Assembly: GCF_050410795.1 (NCBI RefSeq)
Contig: NZ_CP191258.1
Location: 1,240,001 to 1,304,000 of the forward strand
DNA from: Fontivita pretiosa
Lineage (GTDB): Bacteria > Planctomycetota > Phycisphaerae > Tepidisphaerales > Tepidisphaeraceae
Reading direction: 5' to 3'
DNA: 64,000 nucleotides
The position numbers were made by a program, and so were the translations under genes. The notes under the pieces are model-generated. The model was not told the DNA's origin. It searched no databases and worked only from the letters and a program-made list of their open reading frames with translations. Below are positions 59,674-64,000 of this stretch, in pieces. Positions within the stretch are counted from its first letter, which is position 1; each line of letters opens with the position of its first letter.

Positions 59674-61368
59674 TCATCCGTCGGTCCGGCCATCCCCGCG
59701 GATGATGAAGATCAGCAGCGTCGCCTGCCGCGCCTGTTTGGCCAGCCGCTCAGCGTCGAACGCCCTGTCGGTGGCGGGTCCCGGCTCGAAGCTGGTCTGA
59801 TGCTTGTCTCGGCTCCGCTCCAGGAACCGGCGAATCTGCCCGGCCGACACGGCCTTCACGTACGTGGCGTCATAGGCCCGCAGACCGGCGCTGAGCATCC
59901 CGATCACGTGCCCGTCGCGATCCACGATCGGGCCGCCGCTGTTGCCGTGCGTCGTGTTCGCCGACAGCGTCAGCGGATACTCGTCCGACTCGTTGGTCGA
60001 GCTGATCTCCCCGCTGGTCACCTGCATCTTGAAGTCCAGCACGTCCGCCACCGGATACCCCAGCACCAGACACCTGGCCCCGGGGTTGGGCAGGTCCGCC
60101 TCAGCCAGCTTCAGATACGCCAGCGGCGAGGACGCGCTGATCTTGAGCAGCGCGATGTCATACTCGGGATCAGCCGCGACGAGCTGCGCATTTTTCTCCG
60201 TCCCGTCATCCAGCCGCACGCGAAACAGCAGATCCTGCCCGTCCGGCCCGCTGACAACGTGGCGGTTGGTCAGGATGTATCCGTCGGCCGAGATCACGAA
60301 CCCGCTGCCGTTGCCGATCACACCGGGCGGCTTGTCGTCATGAGTGCCGCTGTCCGTGACCGAAGGTCCGGGCGGCAGGTACAGCCAACTGTCGCCGTTG
60401 AGCCCGATCCCGTGCTTGCGAGCCAGAATCACCGCCTCTTCGATGATCGGCTTGAGCTTGTCGTTGCTGGTCTGCAACCCGCGTGGCGCGTGCGCGATGC
60501 TGTTGACCAGGTTCTGCACGATTGGCCTGGTGTCCTGAATCTTCGCCGCCTTGTACGCCCACTGCACCGATTCGACATATCTCTGGCGGAAGTTGTACGC
60601 GATCGCCAGATTGCTGAGGGTTTCGGGCGAGTCCGGCCTGAGCCGCGCCGCGGTCTCCAGCGATCGCAGGGCGCGATCCAGATACGTGTTGTTTCCCCGC
60701 CCGCTGCTGCCGACCGCACCGCGCGTCAGGTAAAAATACCCCAACGCAAAGTTCGCCTCGTAATTGTTCGGATACAGCTTCAGAGCCTTCTCATACTTCT
60801 CCACCGCCTGAAGCGTCTGCGCTTCCATCATCTGCCGCGCTTCCCGGCACAACTGCTCCACTTCCTTGAGCAGTTGTCGGCGCTGCTCTCCGCCGACCCA
60901 CCGGCCATTGATCTTCTCCGCGTTCTCCTGTTGAAGCCGACGCCACTTGTCCAGTTCGGCCCTGGCCCGTTCAAGCTCGGCGGCGGGCGGGTTGCTCTCG
61001 ATGAACTTCTCCCAGATCACCACCGCCAGCACCGGCGCGTCAACCGCATCGGCGCGGGATTTGGCATACTGGAAGCTGGCACTGAGCGACGCCAACGCCA
61101 CCGCCGCCGGTCCCGACTCCGATCCCTGCGACGCGGCAGCCGATCTGATCGTCGTCGCATTGCCTTTGGTGATCGACCGCACCTCCGAGGCCTTTACCGT
61201 ATGGGTCTGACCATCAGCGGTCTTCACGCGATACGTCTCGCCGAACTTGATGACGCTGCCTTCCAGCACCGTGCCGTCCTTGAGGCTCACCGTCTCGGCA
61301 CGCGCTGCCTGCGCCGCCAAGGCCAGCATCACCACCATCGCCGCACGCAAGCCGAGCTGTCCACGCAT
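59674..61368 (-). CDS. Secreted trypsin-like serine protease with TPR region
   Basis: A 564-residue exported protein. A signal peptide (MVVMLALAAQAARA) leads to a short SH3-like part (SLKDGTVLEGSVIKFGETYRV), then helical TPR-like repeats (about 150-290) such as YEKALKLYPNNYEANFALGYFY and LRSLETAARLRPDSPETLSNLAIAY. The protease domain (about 345-525) has all three catalytic residues, His in ILTNRHVVSG, Asp in PEYDIALLKI and Ser in THGNSGGPI. It resembles HtrA/DegP but has no PDZ domain. ATG 61368 is chosen (AGGGA seven bases upstream); GTG 61374 is an alternative. Confidence 0.88.
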   Translation of the reverse strand: MRGQLGLRAAMVVMLALAAQAARAETVSLKDGTVLEGSVIKFGETYRVKTADGQTHTVKASEVRSITKGNATTIRSAAASQGSESGPAAVALASLSASFQYAKSRADAVDAPVLAVVIWEKFIESNPPAAELERARAELDKWRRLQQENAEKINGRWVGGEQRRQLLKEVEQLCREARQMMEAQTLQAVEKYEKALKLYPNNYEANFALGYFYLTRGAVGSSGRGNNTYLDRALRSLETAARLRPDSPETLSNLAIAYNFRQRYVESVQWAYKAAKIQDTRPIVQNLVNSIAHAPRGLQTSNDKLKPIIEEAVILARKHGIGLNGDSWLYLPPGPSVTDSGTHDDKPPGVIGNGSGFVISADGYILTNRHVVSGPDGQDLLFRVRLDDGTEKNAQLVAADPEYDIALLKISASSPLAYLKLAEADLPNPGARCLVLGYPVADVLDFKMQVTSGEISSTNESDEYPLTLSANTTHGNSGGPIVDRDGHVIGMLSAGLRAYDATYVKAVSAGQIRRFLERSRDKHQTSFEPGPATDRAFDAERLAKQARQATLLIFIIRGDGRTDG

Positions 61369-61460
61369 CGACACGTCCCTGCCTTTGTCTGATCAAAGCG
61401 GCATCTTACCGCCTGGCACAGGCGAATCGCCAGCCGATGCCCGGATGATCTGCGGCTGGT

Positions 61461-63377
61461 TTACCGCAACGGCCAGTCGTAAACGTAGATCGTATCGCCG
61501 ATGATCTGCTTTGGCGGGCGGGCGCGCAGCGGGGCGTACAAACGAATCACGCTCGGTGCCACGTTCACCCCCTGTAGCACCGTCGCGCTGATCGCAATCA
61601 CGCCCGGCTCTCGTGGCGGCCATTCCCACCGCGGGTTGAGCTGATATCCACCCGGAATGTTCGTGTAGTCGATCCCGTAGAACGCCGGATCCACCGAACC
61701 CAGGTACCCCAGATACAGCTTCACGTTCGGATTCCGCCGGCGCCACTCGGCCACGAACGTCAGATCCTGCCCCCAATCGAAGTTGGAATCGCTCAAAAGC
61801 CGCAGCCGATACGGGCGTGAAGGAACATTGAAAAACGAGATGTAATGCGGAAACGCCCGAACCGTCTCGATGATCAACCCCGCGCCCAGCACCAGCGCCA
61901 GGAGCGTTGTTGCGCGTGGCCGCCACGCGCCCATTCTCGCTCCCGCCAGCCCCACCAGCAGGTAGATGAACGGGTAAATCGGCAGCACGTGCCGCAGCCC
62001 CAGGTTCAAGTTGCTGCTCAGCGCGCTGATGCCATACACGATCAGAGGAATCGTCAGACACAACAGCGACCATCGATCGGGCGTTAACCTGGAAGTCTCT
62101 GGCGATGAACGCGCAGCGCGCAGTCTCCAACTCAATCCCAGCCAGGCCGCACCCACAATCGCCGCCAGCGTCGCAAGCGGCGTCTTGAACAGCATCGCCA
62201 GCGGGAAGTAGTACCACCACCCGGTCTCACTGTGCTGGCCGAGCAGGTACGTCGTGCGAACCAGCGTCGAGCGATAGGTAAACAGCAAGCCATACAGCCA
62301 GGTCTGTGGCAGCAGGCGATGTCGCTCGGCCAAGAGCACCGCACGGGCGAAGGCGGGCGTGGGCATCGCGTCGATCTCGGCCTTGTCCACCTCATTCGGC
62401 CAGCGCTGGTTGGCCAGGAAGAACCGGCATTCCTTGAGCTTGCGGACCTGCGACGGGGTATCCAGCAGCGCGCCGCGAACCGGCGTGGGTTCAAAGCGGA
62501 AGCCGTACGACGCCCAGATGATCCCCGTGCTCACCGCCGCCGCCACAGCGCAGATCCCCACCGCTGTCAGCGCCCCAGCCCAGCGGGTGCGAAGCTGCCG
62601 CCCCAACACGGGCCAGCCTTCCGGCACCAGCCGCGCCCGAGCCAGCAGCATCAGCAGGACGATCGGCGCCACGATCACGCCAGAGAATTTGACCGTCGCC
62701 GCGATTCCGCACCCCGCCGCCAGCAGCATGATGTTCCACCACCTGGCGGATCGTCCGACGCTCCAGCACGCCCACGCTGCGCACAGCATCGCCAGCGACA
62801 GGCTGACATCGTTCTTCACCAGCGGAGCGTGAGCGATGAGATTCGGATCGAATGAGAACAGGGCGCAGGCAACGATCGCCGCCGTCGCCCCGCCCAGTTG
62901 CCATGACCATGCGCACAGTGCCGCTCCCAGCGCCACACCCACCACCAGCATCATCGCGCGGGAGGTGTTGATGAAGCCGGCCCCGTCGTTCCCGGGCGTC
63001 TGGAACAGCCAGCGGACCGCCACAGCGAACTGGTAGACGATGTCCCCAAGTGCCAGGTCCCACCAGGTTGCATCCGGATGCGGGCGAAGCGAATCTCGCT
63101 GATGCGGCAGCATCGCCCAGTACTTCCACAGCGGCGGGTCTTCGGGGTTGATGCGAAAGTCGTGATAAAAGCGGTGGAAGTAGGCGCCAGCGGCGTGCAG
63201 CGGCTCGTCGATCGTCGGGGAGTGAAGCCGCACCGAGCACCAGGCCAACGCCGTGAAACAAGCCAGCATTCCCGCGCACGCCAGCGCGGCAAAAAGCCCC
63301 GTCCGGCCAACGCCTCGACGCGGCGCCGGTTCCGGCGAATGCGGCTGGTTCGGCTGCTGTGGCGGCGCGTCTTGCAT
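61461..63377 (-). CDS. GT39-like multi-pass membrane glycosyltransferase
   Basis: A 638-residue inner-membrane protein with about ten helices in the first 500 residues. The early outer loop has TIDEPLHAAGAYFHRFYHDFRINPEDPPLWKYW, where the Asp-Glu pair matches the DE motif of lipid-linked-sugar GT39/ArnT-type transferases. A soluble C-terminal part of about 100 residues follows. The likely role is moving a sugar from a polyprenyl carrier onto a protein or glycan outside the cytoplasm; the acceptor is unknown. It diverges from the next, similar gene. ATG 63377 is used because the first codon in frame is TTG. Confidence 0.8.
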   Translation of the reverse strand: MQDAPPQQPNQPHSPEPAPRRGVGRTGLFAALACAGMLACFTALAWCSVRLHSPTIDEPLHAAGAYFHRFYHDFRINPEDPPLWKYWAMLPHQRDSLRPHPDATWWDLALGDIVYQFAVAVRWLFQTPGNDGAGFINTSRAMMLVVGVALGAALCAWSWQLGGATAAIVACALFSFDPNLIAHAPLVKNDVSLSLAMLCAAWACWSVGRSARWWNIMLLAAGCGIAATVKFSGVIVAPIVLLMLLARARLVPEGWPVLGRQLRTRWAGALTAVGICAVAAAVSTGIIWASYGFRFEPTPVRGALLDTPSQVRKLKECRFFLANQRWPNEVDKAEIDAMPTPAFARAVLLAERHRLLPQTWLYGLLFTYRSTLVRTTYLLGQHSETGWWYYFPLAMLFKTPLATLAAIVGAAWLGLSWRLRAARSSPETSRLTPDRWSLLCLTIPLIVYGISALSSNLNLGLRHVLPIYPFIYLLVGLAGARMGAWRPRATTLLALVLGAGLIIETVRAFPHYISFFNVPSRPYRLRLLSDSNFDWGQDLTFVAEWRRRNPNVKLYLGYLGSVDPAFYGIDYTNIPGGYQLNPRWEWPPREPGVIAISATVLQGVNVAPSVIRLYAPLRARPPKQIIGDTIYVYDWPLR

Positions 63378-63451
63378 CAACTCGCGAAAACGCTACAGCA
63401 CCACCGCCTCCATTTGCAACATCGCCACGCAGCAGACACAATCCCACGCGC

Positions 63452-64000
63452 ATGCGGCGATTCGAACTAACCGTCGGCACAAAGCTCGTGCTCACGTTGC
63501 TGGTTGCCGCAGCCGCCATCGCCGCTCTGCTGTTGCAGGTTGGCTGGATCATCGGGCCCGGCTGGGTCTGGTTCTACCGTCCCCTGCCCGCGGCGCTGGT
63601 CTACCCGTTCTTTGCCGCCGCTGCCGTCCCGTTTTTTGTGGCGCAGTTGCTGGATCGCTGGCGACGCAGCCTTCGCTGGCTGGCGATCCTGCTGCTGATG
63701 GTCTGCTGCTACGCGATGAAGCTCGCCGCCGTCGCCTTTCGCGGCGATGTCACCGAAATCCCCAATCCAAGCCTGGCGCTGGTTCGCATCACCGTCGAAA
63801 ACAAGTATGCCACCAGCTACTACACCGACGCCCTGGCGGTCAGCAACGTGCCTCTGCGCGAGTGGATGGCGCTGTATCCGCAGCTCACGCCCGCCATGAA
63901 TCTGCACACCCAGAGCAAACCCCCGGGGCCAGTTCTTTACTACGTGATATTCCTGAAACTGCTGGGAGATACACCGCAGGCGGCACTGATCGCCGGTCTG
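63452..64000 (+). CDS. GT39-like membrane protein, truncated at the window end
   Basis: The first 183 residues of a membrane protein that runs off the right edge. Two or three hydrophobic segments (LVLTLLVAAAAIAALLLQVGWI, LVYPFFAAAAVPFFVAQLL and WLAILLLMVCCYAMKLAAVAF) are followed by an outer-loop-like stretch with NLHTQSKPPGPVLYY, the PPG motif seen in GT39-type glycosyltransferases. It diverges from the neighbouring GT39-like gene, sharing a 74-base gap. ATG 63452 was chosen as the first Met in frame; the frame stays open to base 64000. Confidence 0.7.
   Translation, partial: MRRFELTVGTKLVLTLLVAAAAIAALLLQVGWIIGPGWVWFYRPLPAALVYPFFAAAAVPFFVAQLLDRWRRSLRWLAILLLMVCCYAMKLAAVAFRGDVTEIPNPSLALVRITVENKYATSYYTDALAVSNVPLREWMALYPQLTPAMNLHTQSKPPGPVLYYVIFLKLLGDTPQAALIAGL

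Noticed and set aside
57463..61392. A 1309-codon + strand frame
   Set aside because: It is antisense to glnS, smpB and the protease gene, with shadow composition throughout.

Overview
The window is about 64 kb of GC-rich chromosome, coded on both strands with short gaps. It most likely comes from a planctomycete, probably Phycisphaerae-like. The evidence is an N-terminal LEQRCLLSA motif of the planctomycete extracellular-protein type, dockerin-like repeats, an H-X9-DG pseudopilin-like protein, a Ser/Thr kinase with many membrane segments, and several Gfo/Idh oxidoreductases. No rRNA, tRNA, CRISPR array, insertion sequence or prophage was recognised. Because third codon positions are so GC-rich, real genes are shadowed by very long antisense open frames (up to 1615 codons), which were discarded.

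Layout. 1-6.7 kb: guaA, then pyruvate:ferredoxin oxidoreductase (nifJ) with a dihydroorotate dehydrogenase-like partner. 6.8-15.4 kb: a metal-import locus with a DtxR/MntR-type repressor facing an Nramp transporter fused to a universal stress domain, then a binding lipoprotein, an ATPase and two ABC permeases. Each permease carries a DtxR-like C-terminal domain. 15.4-19.4 kb: a ydbH-ynbE-ydbL set for lipid transport between the membranes, an HMCES/YedK-type protein and lptB. 19.4-22.5 kb: a cold-shock gene with a long leader containing DnaA-box-like sites, a sugar-phosphate isomerase-like gene and ruvB.

22.7-27.9 kb: a lower-GC, decayed stretch with a frameshifted gene, an H-X9-DG protein, and a large fibronectin/dockerin surface-protein gene broken in at least three places. 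28-36.2 kb: a signalling block with an ECF sigma factor carrying an anti-sigma-type zinc motif, a large membrane Ser/Thr kinase, a frameshifted HTH gene, an FHA-like protein and a coiled-coil membrane protein. 36.3-45.5 kb: a carbohydrate/amino-sugar cluster with an FAD oxidoreductase, a GntR-LacI regulator, two Gfo/Idh dehydrogenases, a NagB-LmbE fusion, a GH10-like hydrolase and a ROK kinase. 45.5-57.3 kb: a diguanylate cyclase, a phosphodiesterase, a glycosyltransferase, DUF2752, a beta-propeller hydrolase, two coupled lipoproteins, a sugar-nucleotide epimerase and a DUF47-PiT phosphate pair. 57.2-64 kb: glnS, smpB, a TPR-serine protease and two GT39-like membrane proteins, the last cut by the window end.

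Two families of non-coding repeats run through the window. One is a short bipartite palindrome built around CACGGGC/GCCCGTG, found in gaps and once inside a gene. The other is a set of longer inverted repeats that sit between co-directional genes (5.6, 11.6 and 55.4 kb). All function calls rest on reading motifs by eye; no database search was possible.
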